Part shown: one piece after another, positions 17,168-25,496 of the stretch
Layout: each line of letters opens with the position of its first letter
Numbering within the stretch: position 1 is the first letter of the stretch
Source of the DNA: Kiritimatiellia bacterium
GTDB taxonomy: Bacteria > Verrucomicrobiota > Kiritimatiellia > UBA8416 > YA12-FULL-48-11
DNA: 64,000 nt
Reading direction: 5' to 3'
Assembly: GCA_028716365.1 (NCBI GenBank)
Contig: JAQUPZ010000001.1
Coordinates: 599,205-663,204, forward strand
Position numbers and translations under genes: made by a program
Notes under the pieces: generated by a model
What the model saw: only the letters and a program-made list of their open reading frames with translations
What the model was told of the DNA's origin: nothing
Databases searched by the model: none

Positions 17168-18106
17168 ATGTACATGATGAAATTCTGCACGGGAATTATT
17201 GTAATCATGTTTTCTCTGTCGGCGATGGGTGCTGTTCAGGAACCTGAACCTCGACATTGCAAAGAAGTTCAGGCGGTGTTGGACAAGGTTCCGAAACCTG
17301 TCGCCGAAGAGTTAAAAGAGCTTACAATTGTTCTTATAGCAGATAAGAAAGATCACGGACCGAATGAACATGATTACCCGCTGTGGCAGAAAAGATGGGG
17401 TTTGTTGCTCGGCGGGAAACAAGGCAGCGATTCGGAAACTCAAGTCAATCTTTATGGTCCATCGCCTACGGCGGTTGATAACGAAAATTGCAGTGGTGCA
17501 TCAAAAGTAAAAGTTGTCACCGCCTGGCAATGGCCAACAGAAGGGCAATGGAAATCCGCTGATCTTGTTGTGGCGTTTTGTTATGTCGGGTGGAACGATC
17601 AGAAATTCAAAGACTTGGAAACGTTTTTGGCGCGTGGTGGTGGCTTTGTCATGATTCATTCGGCCACATGGACAAAGCCGTCACCATCTTCAAAATTGGC
17701 AACTTTAGCCGGGGTGGGGGGATTCACCCGGTGGCGGCATGGTTTGGTTGATCTGAAAGTTACAGCTAATCATCCCATTTGTCTGGGTATGCCGGAACAT
17801 ATTCTTTTTACGGACGAACCTTATTGGCCTCCTTCGCCAGCGATGAATCCTGACCAGATTCAGGTTCTTGCGGTGTCTGATGAGAAACTCCAAAAAGATT
17901 CTGATGTAACTGAACCCCAGCCGATGTTCTGGACGCACCAGCATGGGAAAGGACGGGTTTTCGGCTGTGTCTTGGGACACTATACTTTTACGTTTGATGA
18001 TCCGTATTTCCGTCTTTTGCTGCTTCGTGGCATGGCATGGTCAACGGGAGAGTCACCTTATCGTTTTGATTCGCTGGTTTTACGCGGTGCCCGGCTTGTA
18101 CCCTGA
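17168..18106 (+). CDS. Exported ThuA-like protein
   Basis: 312 residues from ATG 17168 (AAAGGA upstream). Sec signal peptide about residues 1-20, ending A-M-G-A. The ThuA-like fold shows in T-I-V-L-I-A-D-K-K-D-H-G, A-D-L-V-V-A-F-C-Y-V-G-W, G-G-G-F-V-M-I-H-S-A-T-W, and the terminal G-K-G-R-V-F-G-C-V-L-G-H-Y. Second such protein in the window, again within 60 bases of Gfo/Idh/MocA genes, here on both sides. I infer action on a keto-sugar made by those enzymes. Confidence 0.83.
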   Translation: MYMMKFCTGIIVIMFSLSAMGAVQEPEPRHCKEVQAVLDKVPKPVAEELKELTIVLIADKKDHGPNEHDYPLWQKRWGLLLGGKQGSDSETQVNLYGPSPTAVDNENCSGASKVKVVTAWQWPTEGQWKSADLVVAFCYVGWNDQKFKDLETFLARGGGFVMIHSATWTKPSPSSKLATLAGVGGFTRWRHGLVDLKVTANHPICLGMPEHILFTDEPYWPPSPAMNPDQIQVLAVSDEKLQKDSDVTEPQPMFWTHQHGKGRVFGCVLGHYTFTFDDPYFRLLLLRGMAWSTGESPYRFDSLVLRGARLVP

Positions 18107-18141
18107 ATAGAAAAGAAACAAAAATATTGTTGGAGACAATT

Positions 18142-19422
18142 ATGAAAACAACCTCATCTGGAAAAAGTTATGCTGTTTCGGCGACAAACACAAAAATGAG
18201 CAGGCGTTGTTTCATGGGTGGTGCAGTCACATTGGCGGCATCAACTGCCGGTATTTTGTCTGGTTTTGCAGCGGAGAATCAACCGCAGAAAAATGAGTCG
18301 ATTGAAATAAAGAAAAAAATAAAAATCGGTATCGTTGGTTGTGGTGGACGCGGACACTGGATTACAGGGTTTTTTCAGAAGCACGGAGGATTTGAATTTG
18401 TTGGCGTGGCTGATTATTTCGAGGAACTGGCCAATCGAACTGGAGAAGCACTGGGAGTTGACAAGGCTCGCCGTTTCAGCGGATTGTCGGGTTATAAGAA
18501 GTTACTCGACTGTGGTATTGAGGCACTTGTGATCGAAGATGTACCGCACTTCTACCCGGAACAGGCAAAAGCTGCAGTTGAGGCTGGCTGTCACGTATAC
18601 ATGGCAAAGCCGATAGCGGTGGATGCACCAGGCTGTCTGACGATCGAAGCAGCGGCAAAAAAAGCGACAGAAAAAAAACGATGTTTCCTTGTGGATTTTC
18701 AGATCCCTCGGGATCCGGCGAATATTGAAGTGGCGAATCGCGTCCGCGAAGGGGCGCTTGGTCCAATTGCTCATATCATTTCTTACGGCAACGCAGGCCC
18801 CTATGTTGACCCGCCCCACGGACCGACCATTGAGGACCGGCTTGGTCATCAGAAGTGGTATTCGGACATTGCCTTGAGTGGTGACTGCATGATGTTGTTT
18901 GACATCCATATTGTTGACGGGGTCACGTGGATGACGGGGAAGCGTGCTATAAGTGCGTGCGGACGATCGCGTATCTGCCGGCCAGAGCCGCATGGAGATC
19001 GAATTGATGTCTGCAGCGTGGTATATGAATATGATGATGGTACGATCTGGACACATCTGCTCCAGTCACTGAAAAACAATTATGATTACACTCCGTTATC
19101 GGCAAGTATATTCGGTATGAATGCAACGGCACATTTTGGTTATTGGGAGAAGAAGGTGTATGTACGCGGCGGTGAAAAGCATTATGTCGGTAATAACAGC
19201 GGTGGAATATATGGTGAAGGTGTCCAGTGTAATGTTGCTGATTTCTACAAAAATATTACCGAAGGACATTTTGAAAATACCATTGCCAAACGTGCGGTAG
19301 ACAGTCATCTGACAGGTATTCTCGGCCGCGAAGCTGCTGCCCGTGGCCGGTATATGACGATGGATGAGTTGATCAAGGAAAACGTTAAACGGGAAATTGA
19401 TCTGACGGGTTTAAAAGCGTGA
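18142..19422 (+). CDS. Tat-exported Gfo/Idh/MocA oxidoreductase with A-K-P in place of E-K-P
   Basis: 426 residues from ATG 18142 (GGAG upstream). Tat signal M-S-R-R-C-F-M-G-G (Arg 21-22). Rossmann site G-I-V-G-C-G-G-R-G and V-G-V-A-D. The usual E-K-P is A-K-P at 155-157: the catalytic Lys is kept but the Glu is lost. The C-terminal half has D-I-H-I-V-D where other members have W-G-x-H-x-x-D. Distinct from its neighbours and probably a different substrate class. The stop overlaps the GTG start of the next ceramidase-fold gene. Confidence 0.9.
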   Translation: MKTTSSGKSYAVSATNTKMSRRCFMGGAVTLAASTAGILSGFAAENQPQKNESIEIKKKIKIGIVGCGGRGHWITGFFQKHGGFEFVGVADYFEELANRTGEALGVDKARRFSGLSGYKKLLDCGIEALVIEDVPHFYPEQAKAAVEAGCHVYMAKPIAVDAPGCLTIEAAAKKATEKKRCFLVDFQIPRDPANIEVANRVREGALGPIAHIISYGNAGPYVDPPHGPTIEDRLGHQKWYSDIALSGDCMMLFDIHIVDGVTWMTGKRAISACGRSRICRPEPHGDRIDVCSVVYEYDDGTIWTHLLQSLKNNYDYTPLSASIFGMNATAHFGYWEKKVYVRGGEKHYVGNNSGGIYGEGVQCNVADFYKNITEGHFENTIAKRAVDSHLTGILGREAAARGRYMTMDELIKENVKREIDLTGLKA

Positions 19423-20936
19423 AAAGAAAAAAACGTATCATGAATCGATGCCCTGCGAAGATACTTTGTTCAAGTAGGATTCTGACAGCAGGAATTATTT
19501 GTTTGTTTATCATTACAATGACAACTGTTGACGTATCAGCAGCCGAGCTTTGGATCGGTGCGGCTACCGTTGACATTACACCCAACCCGCCGGTGGCGCT
19601 GGCGGGCCTGAGGGTTGCCAGTACTATTCAGAGCCGCTGCATGGCCAATGTCCTGGCCTTGGAGTCGCGGGAAGGGGGCCGGGTGGTTGATCAGGCGATT
19701 CTGGTCTCCTGCGATTTGTGCATCTTACCCGGAATCCAGGAGGGATTACGCAAACATCTGGCCAATCAACTGCCAGGATTCGACAACATCAACAAGCTTT
19801 TCCTGGTCGCCACCCACACTCATACGGCGATGATGGTGTTAAAGAACCAGTATGATGAGAAAGACTATGGCGATGCCATGCAGCCAAAGGAGTATGTACC
19901 GTGGCTGTATGAACAGATGGCCCAGGCGGTTAAGAAGGCGTGGAACACCCGTGCCGCGGGGGCCGTGGCTTGGGGACTGGGGCATGCAGTGGTGGGCGGT
20001 AATCGCCGTGTGGTGTATAGCGACGGCTCAGCCAGGATGTACGGCAACATCAATGATTCGAAATTCCGCCACATTGAGGGCTATGCAGACCACGCAGTCC
20101 ATATCTTGTGCTTTTACGATTTGCAGAAGCGGCTTAAGGCGACCGCTATTGCCCTGGCGTGTCCGGCCCAATCGGTGACCAACAGGGAAGTAGTAAGTGC
20201 CGACTTCTGGCATGATGTCCGCGAGTTGCTTTATCAACGATACGGCAAGGAACTGTGTGTACTCGGATTATGCTCTCCAGCAGGCGACCAGAGTCCCAAG
20301 CTGCACTATCGTAAGGAGGCTGAATCGCGCATGGATCAGTTCCGCGGGCTGACGCGTACTCAGGAATTGGGGCGCCGGATCGCTGATACGTTTGTCGATG
20401 TCGCCAACGTTATTGCCAGGGATATTCGTGACAGCGTGTCACTGGTCCATTTGGTTCAGCAGGTCGACTTACCGGCTCGCATTGTCACAGACGCCGAGTA
20501 TGCCGGTGCGAAAAAGATGTGCGATGCCATGGATGCCAAGAAAGTGAAAGGTCATACGGAGTGGTACTGGCGGACATATCAAGGGCTTGTGGTCGATCGT
20601 TACCTTGCCCAGCAAAAGGGTGGCTGGAAAAATTATGCAATAGAAATGCACGTACTGCGACTGGGCGACGTAGCCATAGCGACGAATCCTTTCGAGTTAT
20701 TTTTGGACTACGGTGTACAGATTCAGGCCCGCAGCCCTGCCATTCAAACGTTCCTGATTCAGTTGGCCAGCGCCCCCGCGGGGTATGCCGGCTACGTGCC
20801 AACGCCACGTGCCATCAAGGCCGGTGGTTATAGTACCGATGTCCTGGTCAATATGATCAGTCCTGACGGTGCTCAAGTATTGGTTGAGCGCACCCTGGAA
20901 AGCATCGACAGTCTTTGGAATGTCCCGGCGAAGTAG
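19419..20936 (+). CDS. Exported ceramidase-fold protein, paralogue 2 (Cys variant)
   Basis: 505 residues if GTG 19419 is used (overlapping the previous stop); ATG 19440 is a possible alternative, and neither has a strong ribosome site. Sec signal about residues 20-41. Motifs: V-D-I-T-P, T-H-T-H-T-A (132-137), A-L-A-C-P-A-Q-S with Cys248 in the place of a metal-ligand His, A-D-F-W-H (261-265) and G-D-Q-S-P (289-293, Ser292). The mature part is closest to paralogue 3: both share D-E-K-D-Y, A-M-Q-P-K-E-Y-V, Y-E-Q-M-A-Q-A-V. Conserved C-terminal N-P-F-E-L-F and Q-T-F-x-I-Q-L match the ceramidase Glu-ligand region. Confidence 0.8.
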   Translation: MKRKKRIMNRCPAKILCSSRILTAGIICLFIITMTTVDVSAAELWIGAATVDITPNPPVALAGLRVASTIQSRCMANVLALESREGGRVVDQAILVSCDLCILPGIQEGLRKHLANQLPGFDNINKLFLVATHTHTAMMVLKNQYDEKDYGDAMQPKEYVPWLYEQMAQAVKKAWNTRAAGAVAWGLGHAVVGGNRRVVYSDGSARMYGNINDSKFRHIEGYADHAVHILCFYDLQKRLKATAIALACPAQSVTNREVVSADFWHDVRELLYQRYGKELCVLGLCSPAGDQSPKLHYRKEAESRMDQFRGLTRTQELGRRIADTFVDVANVIARDIRDSVSLVHLVQQVDLPARIVTDAEYAGAKKMCDAMDAKKVKGHTEWYWRTYQGLVVDRYLAQQKGGWKNYAIEMHVLRLGDVAIATNPFELFLDYGVQIQARSPAIQTFLIQLASAPAGYAGYVPTPRAIKAGGYSTDVLVNMISPDGAQVLVERTLESIDSLWNVPAK

Positions 20937-20977
20937 TCGAATAGAAATGTACAGGGAGAATTTAAGGAGATCGTAGC

Positions 20978-22516
20978 GTGAATGCAAATATCGATCGCAG
21001 ACAGTTTATGAATGTTTCACTCGCCAGCGGCGCTGGGTTATTTATCGGTGGTCTTGGCCGGATATCGCAAGGCGCTGAGACGGCTCAAGCCGGCTCGCTG
21101 CTTGTAGGCGCGGCCACGGCCGATATCACGCCGGACCGGCCCGTTCCGCTGACCGGCGCCACCTCTGTGCGGATCGCCCGCGAGATCCTCAGCCGCTGTA
21201 CCGCCAACGTCCTGGCTTTGGAGTCGCGGGAGGGGCAGCGGACAGTGGACCAGGCGATTCTGGTATCGTGTGATTTGGGCGTCATCCGGCCGGGGATCCA
21301 AGAGGGATTCCGCAAACACCTGGCCGGTCGGCTGCCCGGTTTCGATCTCGACAAGCTTTTCCTAGCCGCCACCCATACCCACACGGCTCCCGAAACCCTG
21401 CAGGAGCGCTACGACGAGAAGGACTACGCCGATGCCATGCAGCCCAAAGAATATGTGTCGTGGATGTATGAACAGATGGCCCAAGCAGTGGTGAAGGCCT
21501 GGGAGAATCGGGCTGCGGGGGCCGTGGCTTGGGGGGTTGGACAGGCCGTCGTCGGCCGCAATCGCCGCGTGACGTATAGCGACGGCGCGGCCAAGATGTA
21601 CGGGAACACCAACGATCCCCAGTTTCGCCACATCGAGGGCTACGAAGACCACGCCGTCCACGTCCTGTGCTTCTACGACTCGCAGAAGCGGCTCAAGGCG
21701 GCTGCTGTTGCCTTGGCCTGCCCGTCGCAATCCGTGGGCGGTAACAAGCTTAGCGCCGACTTCTGGCACGACGCGCGCGAACTGATACACCAGCGTCACG
21801 GGAAGGACGTATGCGTACTAGGCTTCTGTGCCCCGGCTGGAGACCAGTCGCCCACGATCCTCTACCGCAAGGCGGCCGAGGCGCGCATGGACCGGCTTCG
21901 CGGCCTGACCTATACTCAGGAACTCGGCCGCCGGGTCGCCGAAGCGTTCTGCGACGTGGTCGGCGTGATTACCAAGGATATCCGTACGAACGTGCCGCTG
22001 ATCCATCGGGTCCGGAAGGTCGACCTGCCGGCACGCATCGTCACGGAGGCAGAATACGAGGTCGCCAGGAAGGTTTGCGAAGAGATTGATGTCAGGAAGA
22101 AACGTGAGAAGGCGGATGCGTGGACCCGACACTTGTACGGTTTGGTCGTCGAACGCTATCTCGCCCAGCAAAAGGGCGACAGGAAGACCTACGCGGTGGA
22201 AATGCACGTGTTGCGGCTGGGCGACGTGGCCATAGCGACAAATCCTTTCGAGTTGTTCGTCGATTACGGAGTGCAGATTCAGGCCCGCAGCCCCGCCCTT
22301 CAAACGTTCCTGATCCAATTGGCGACCAGCGGCCGGCAGCACGCCTACTATGTGCCGACGCCGCGCGCGGTCGCCGGCGGCGCGCTGAACAAGCAGCCTT
22401 TCACCAACTACAGCGCGACTGTAGCCGTCAATGTGGTGGGCCCGGAGGGTGCCCAGGTGTTAGTCGACATGACCGTAAAGAATATCAACGAACTCTGGAA
22501 CGTTCCGAAGAAGTAG
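20978..22516 (+). CDS. Tat-exported ceramidase-fold protein, paralogue 3 (Cys variant)
   Basis: 512 residues, GTG start at 20978 preceded by AAGGAGA. Unlike paralogue 2 it has a Tat signal (D-R-R-Q-F-M-N, Arg 7-8). Motifs: A-D-I-T-P, T-H-T-H-T-A-P (132-138), Cys248 in A-L-A-C-P-S-Q-S, A-D-F-W-H (260-264), G-D-Q-S-P (Ser291), N-P-F-E-L-F near the C-terminus. The base composition is visibly richer in G+C than its neighbours. The signal region is almost identical to that of paralogue 4 in DNA sequence, whereas the mature part resembles paralogue 2. The 41-base gap before it resembles the 41-base gap after it, as expected from tandem duplication. Confidence 0.82.
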   Translation: MNANIDRRQFMNVSLASGAGLFIGGLGRISQGAETAQAGSLLVGAATADITPDRPVPLTGATSVRIAREILSRCTANVLALESREGQRTVDQAILVSCDLGVIRPGIQEGFRKHLAGRLPGFDLDKLFLAATHTHTAPETLQERYDEKDYADAMQPKEYVSWMYEQMAQAVVKAWENRAAGAVAWGVGQAVVGRNRRVTYSDGAAKMYGNTNDPQFRHIEGYEDHAVHVLCFYDSQKRLKAAAVALACPSQSVGGNKLSADFWHDARELIHQRHGKDVCVLGFCAPAGDQSPTILYRKAAEARMDRLRGLTYTQELGRRVAEAFCDVVGVITKDIRTNVPLIHRVRKVDLPARIVTEAEYEVARKVCEEIDVRKKREKADAWTRHLYGLVVERYLAQQKGDRKTYAVEMHVLRLGDVAIATNPFELFVDYGVQIQARSPALQTFLIQLATSGRQHAYYVPTPRAVAGGALNKQPFTNYSATVAVNVVGPEGAQVLVDMTVKNINELWNVPKK

Positions 22517-22557
22517 TCCGATAGAGATATAAAATGGGAATACAAGGAGATAGCAAT

Positions 22558-24039
22558 ATGAACGCAAATATCGGTCGTAGACAATTTATGAATGTTTCGC
22601 TCGTCGGCGGAACTGGATTATTTATCGGTGGTCTTGGCCGGATATCGCAAGGCGCTGAGACGGCCCAGGCCGGTTCGCTGCTGGTCGGTGCAGCCACCAC
22701 CAGTATCACGCCCGACAAACCTGTCCCGCTGGATGGGCACCGGGGTCTGCGGATTTCAAACAAGGTCGAATCGCCGGTCACTGCCACGGCACTCGCACTG
22801 GAGTCGTGTAATGGGGATAAGACAATTGATGCAGCCATTATTGTGTCCTGCGACATTGTGGCCATTCGGCAGGACATTATGGAGCAGGTTCGTTCCAAGG
22901 TGAAACCACGGTTACCGGACTTTGATGTCAACAAACTGTTTCTTTGCGCCACGCACACGCACAATGCGCCCGTAACGCTGGAAGGCCGTTATACACTGCC
23001 GGAAAGCGGTGTCATGAAACCGTCGGAGTATTCGGAGTTCATGACCACGCGGGTTGCTGATGTTGTCGTTGAGAGCTGGCAGAAACGCCGTGTCGGCAAA
23101 GTCGGCTGGGCACAGGGTCAGGCAGTTGTTGCGCAGAATCGTCGTGCCACTTATGCCGATGGTACGGCCAAGATGTATGGTGCCACCAACATTCCTGAAT
23201 TCCGTGGTATGGAGGGTTACGAGGATCACAACCTCGATGTATTGTTTTTCTGGGACCAGCAGAACCATCTCATTGCCACGGCGGTTAATATTCCATGTCC
23301 TTCACAGGATGCGGAGGGAGGTCTTTCAATTCATGCCGATTTCTGGCATCCAGTAAGACAAATGTTACACGATCGATATGGCAAAGACCTGCTCGTACTC
23401 GGTTTGGCTGGTGCCGGTGGGGATCAGACCTCGAGGCCCCAGTATGGAAAAACAGCCGATGATCGTATGCGCAAACTGCGGGGCCTGACGCGACTGGAGG
23501 AAGTTGCCCGGCGTATTGTGAACGGCTGGGAAGATGCCTTTGAAATTGCGCGCAAGGACATTCATAACGACATCATATTACGTCATTGTGTTAAACAAAT
23601 TGAGTTACCCCACCGCAAGGTCACCGAAGCCGAAGTAGCCGAAGCCCATAAAGAGGCGGAAAAATATGCCAAAATTCCCGCGCAGCGTTGGAACTACCGC
23701 TGGCACCAGGCTGTGGTCGAACGGTACGAAGCCCAGAAGGCCGGAACCGAAGGCCCCTACAAGATGGAATTGCACGTAGTGCGCCTGGGTGATGTGGTGA
23801 TTACAACAAACGAGTTCGAATTGTTCACCGACTACGGTGTCCAGATGAAGGCACGTAGTCCTGCCGTACAGACTTTTGTCATTCAGCTCGCCGCCGGGTC
23901 TTACGGTTACCTGCCCACCGAGCGCGCCGTGCGTGGCGGCGGCTACAGCGCGGTGATCCAAAGCAACCGTATTGGGCCCGAGGGTGGACAGGTTCTAGTC
24001 GAAGAAACTTTAAAACAGATCAAGGAATTGTTTCAATAA
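22558..24039 (+). CDS. Tat-exported ceramidase-fold protein, paralogue 4 (Cys variant, nucleophile Thr)
   Basis: 493 residues from ATG 22558, with AAGGAGA upstream; the in-frame ATG at 22534 precedes that site. The Tat signal copies that of paralogue 3, while the mature domain follows paralogues 1 and 5 (G-V-M-K-P-S-E-Y, L-F-F-W-D-Q-Q-N). The D-I-T-P motif is changed to S-I-T-P; T-H-T-H-N-A-P at 132-138, Cys247 in N-I-P-C-P-S-Q-D, A-D-F-W-H at 260-264. The G-D-Q-S-P motif reads G-D-Q-T-S, putting Thr291 where the nucleophilic Ser should be. Thr could still act, or the protein may be impaired or altered in reaction. Followed 20 bases on by Gfo/Idh/MocA. Confidence 0.82.
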   Translation: MNANIGRRQFMNVSLVGGTGLFIGGLGRISQGAETAQAGSLLVGAATTSITPDKPVPLDGHRGLRISNKVESPVTATALALESCNGDKTIDAAIIVSCDIVAIRQDIMEQVRSKVKPRLPDFDVNKLFLCATHTHNAPVTLEGRYTLPESGVMKPSEYSEFMTTRVADVVVESWQKRRVGKVGWAQGQAVVAQNRRATYADGTAKMYGATNIPEFRGMEGYEDHNLDVLFFWDQQNHLIATAVNIPCPSQDAEGGLSIHADFWHPVRQMLHDRYGKDLLVLGLAGAGGDQTSRPQYGKTADDRMRKLRGLTRLEEVARRIVNGWEDAFEIARKDIHNDIILRHCVKQIELPHRKVTEAEVAEAHKEAEKYAKIPAQRWNYRWHQAVVERYEAQKAGTEGPYKMELHVVRLGDVVITTNEFELFTDYGVQMKARSPAVQTFVIQLAAGSYGYLPTERAVRGGGYSAVIQSNRIGPEGGQVLVEETLKQIKELFQ

Positions 24040-24059
24040 ACAGAAAAGGAGTACATTCC

Positions 24060-25430
24060 ATGAAGACAACGAAAAAGTACGGCATTCCACGCAGGCAGTT
24101 TCTCAAACAGACAGTAGTGGCAGCAGGCGCCATTGCGCTTCCGCAGATAGTTCCGTCGTCGGTCCTTGGAAAAGATGGTGCAACAGCACCCAGTAACAAG
24201 GTTACCCTTGGCTGTATAGGCCTTGGCATCCAGGGAATGGGTAATATGCGGACATTCCAGGGGAATACGGACAACGTTCAGGTGGTGGCCGTGTGCGATG
24301 TGCACGAAACACAGCGGTTGAAAGGTAAGAAAACCGTGGATGAAACATACGGGAACACGTCATGTGCGGAATATAAGGACTTCAGGGAACTGATGGCGCG
24401 AAAAGACATCGATGCTGTTCAGATTACAGCACCGGATCACTGGCATCCGCTGATGGCCATAGAAGCGGCCCGGCAGAAAAAACATATGTACTGTGAGAAA
24501 CCCATCGGCTGGAGTTTCCGCGCCGCACAGGCGGTTCGGAAGGCCGTTAAGGATAACGGCGTTGTGTTCCAGTTTGGGACCCAGCAGAGATCAGGCATAT
24601 ATTTTCGAATGGCGTGCGAATTAGTTCGTAACGGGAGAATAGGCAAGTTGCAGACCATTCTTGTCGGTGTTCCCGGCAGTTGGACATGCCCCGTTCAACC
24701 CACTGAGCCAGTGCCGAAGGAATTGGATTATGAAATGTGGCTCGGACCCGCAACAATGGCACCATACTGTTACCAGCGATGCCGGCCCTGGACCAAGAAA
24801 GAAGGACCATTCGGAGGATACAGCATCTGGTACTGCATTCTGGATTATTGCGTTGGCATGATCGGCAACTGGGGCGTTCACCATCTCGATATCGCACAAT
24901 GGGGAAATGGTTCTGACCTTTCCTGTCCGGTAACCGTCGAAGGAAAGGGCGAATTTCCGAAGGGAATGCTCACTAACGCCGCCACAAACTGGCAGGTCGA
25001 GAACAAGTACGCAAACGGCGTGACCCTTATCCACATGGATGATAGTACAAGCAGGAAACATCCCATGCAGGCAGAAGGTCATGGTCATGGCGTCATGTTT
25101 ATCGGCGAAAAGGGATGGGTACATGTCGACCGCAGTAAGTTGGATGCAAATCCAAAGTCCCTGATAAAGGAAAAGATCCGTGATGATGAAATTCATCTGT
25201 TCAAGAGCAACAACCACCACGCAAACTTTATTGATGCTGTGAAAGGGAAAACAAAGCCCGCGGCACCTATTGATATCGCCTTCCAGTCGGACACAATCTG
25301 CAATCTCCAGCAGATTGCCATTCTGACAGGACGTAAACTGCAATGGGATCCGGACAAGGAGTCTTTTGTCAACGACGACGAAGCCAACAAGATGCTTGAC
25401 CGACCCATGCGTGCACCGTGGAAAATATAA
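24060..25430 (+). CDS. Tat-exported Gfo/Idh/MocA oxidoreductase
   Basis: 456 residues; AAAAGGAG precedes the ATG. Tat signal P-R-R-Q-F-L-K (Arg 11-12), NAD(P) site C-I-G-L-G-I-Q-G-M-G, V-A-V-C-D, E-K-P at 146-148 and W-G-V-H-H-L-D in the C-terminal domain. Ends N-D-D-E-A-N-K-M-L-D-R-P-M-R-A-P-W. Closest relative in the window is the enzyme at 15797. It sits between ceramidase-fold genes on both sides, and a strong hairpin separates it from the next one. Confidence 0.94.
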   Translation: MKTTKKYGIPRRQFLKQTVVAAGAIALPQIVPSSVLGKDGATAPSNKVTLGCIGLGIQGMGNMRTFQGNTDNVQVVAVCDVHETQRLKGKKTVDETYGNTSCAEYKDFRELMARKDIDAVQITAPDHWHPLMAIEAARQKKHMYCEKPIGWSFRAAQAVRKAVKDNGVVFQFGTQQRSGIYFRMACELVRNGRIGKLQTILVGVPGSWTCPVQPTEPVPKELDYEMWLGPATMAPYCYQRCRPWTKKEGPFGGYSIWYCILDYCVGMIGNWGVHHLDIAQWGNGSDLSCPVTVEGKGEFPKGMLTNAATNWQVENKYANGVTLIHMDDSTSRKHPMQAEGHGHGVMFIGEKGWVHVDRSKLDANPKSLIKEKIRDDEIHLFKSNNHHANFIDAVKGKTKPAAPIDIAFQSDTICNLQQIAILTGRKLQWDPDKESFVNDDEANKMLDRPMRAPWKI

Positions 25431-25439
25431 CTGTAATCA

Positions 25440-25475
25440 AACGACACGTTCCCGTGTACACTGGAACGTGTCGTT
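25440..25475 (+). repeat. Perfect 13-bp stem hairpin inside the operon
   Basis: AACGACACGTTCC (25440-25452) and GGAACGTGTCGTT (25463-25475) are exact inverted repeats with a 10-base loop. It lies in the 66-base gap between the Gfo/Idh gene and the next ceramidase-fold gene. The following bases are A-rich rather than T-rich, so it is not a standard intrinsic terminator. A partial terminator, an RNA-processing stop that protects the upstream message, or a dyad protein site are all possible. Confidence 0.7.
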
Positions 25476-25496
25476 CAAATAATAAAAGGAAATCAT

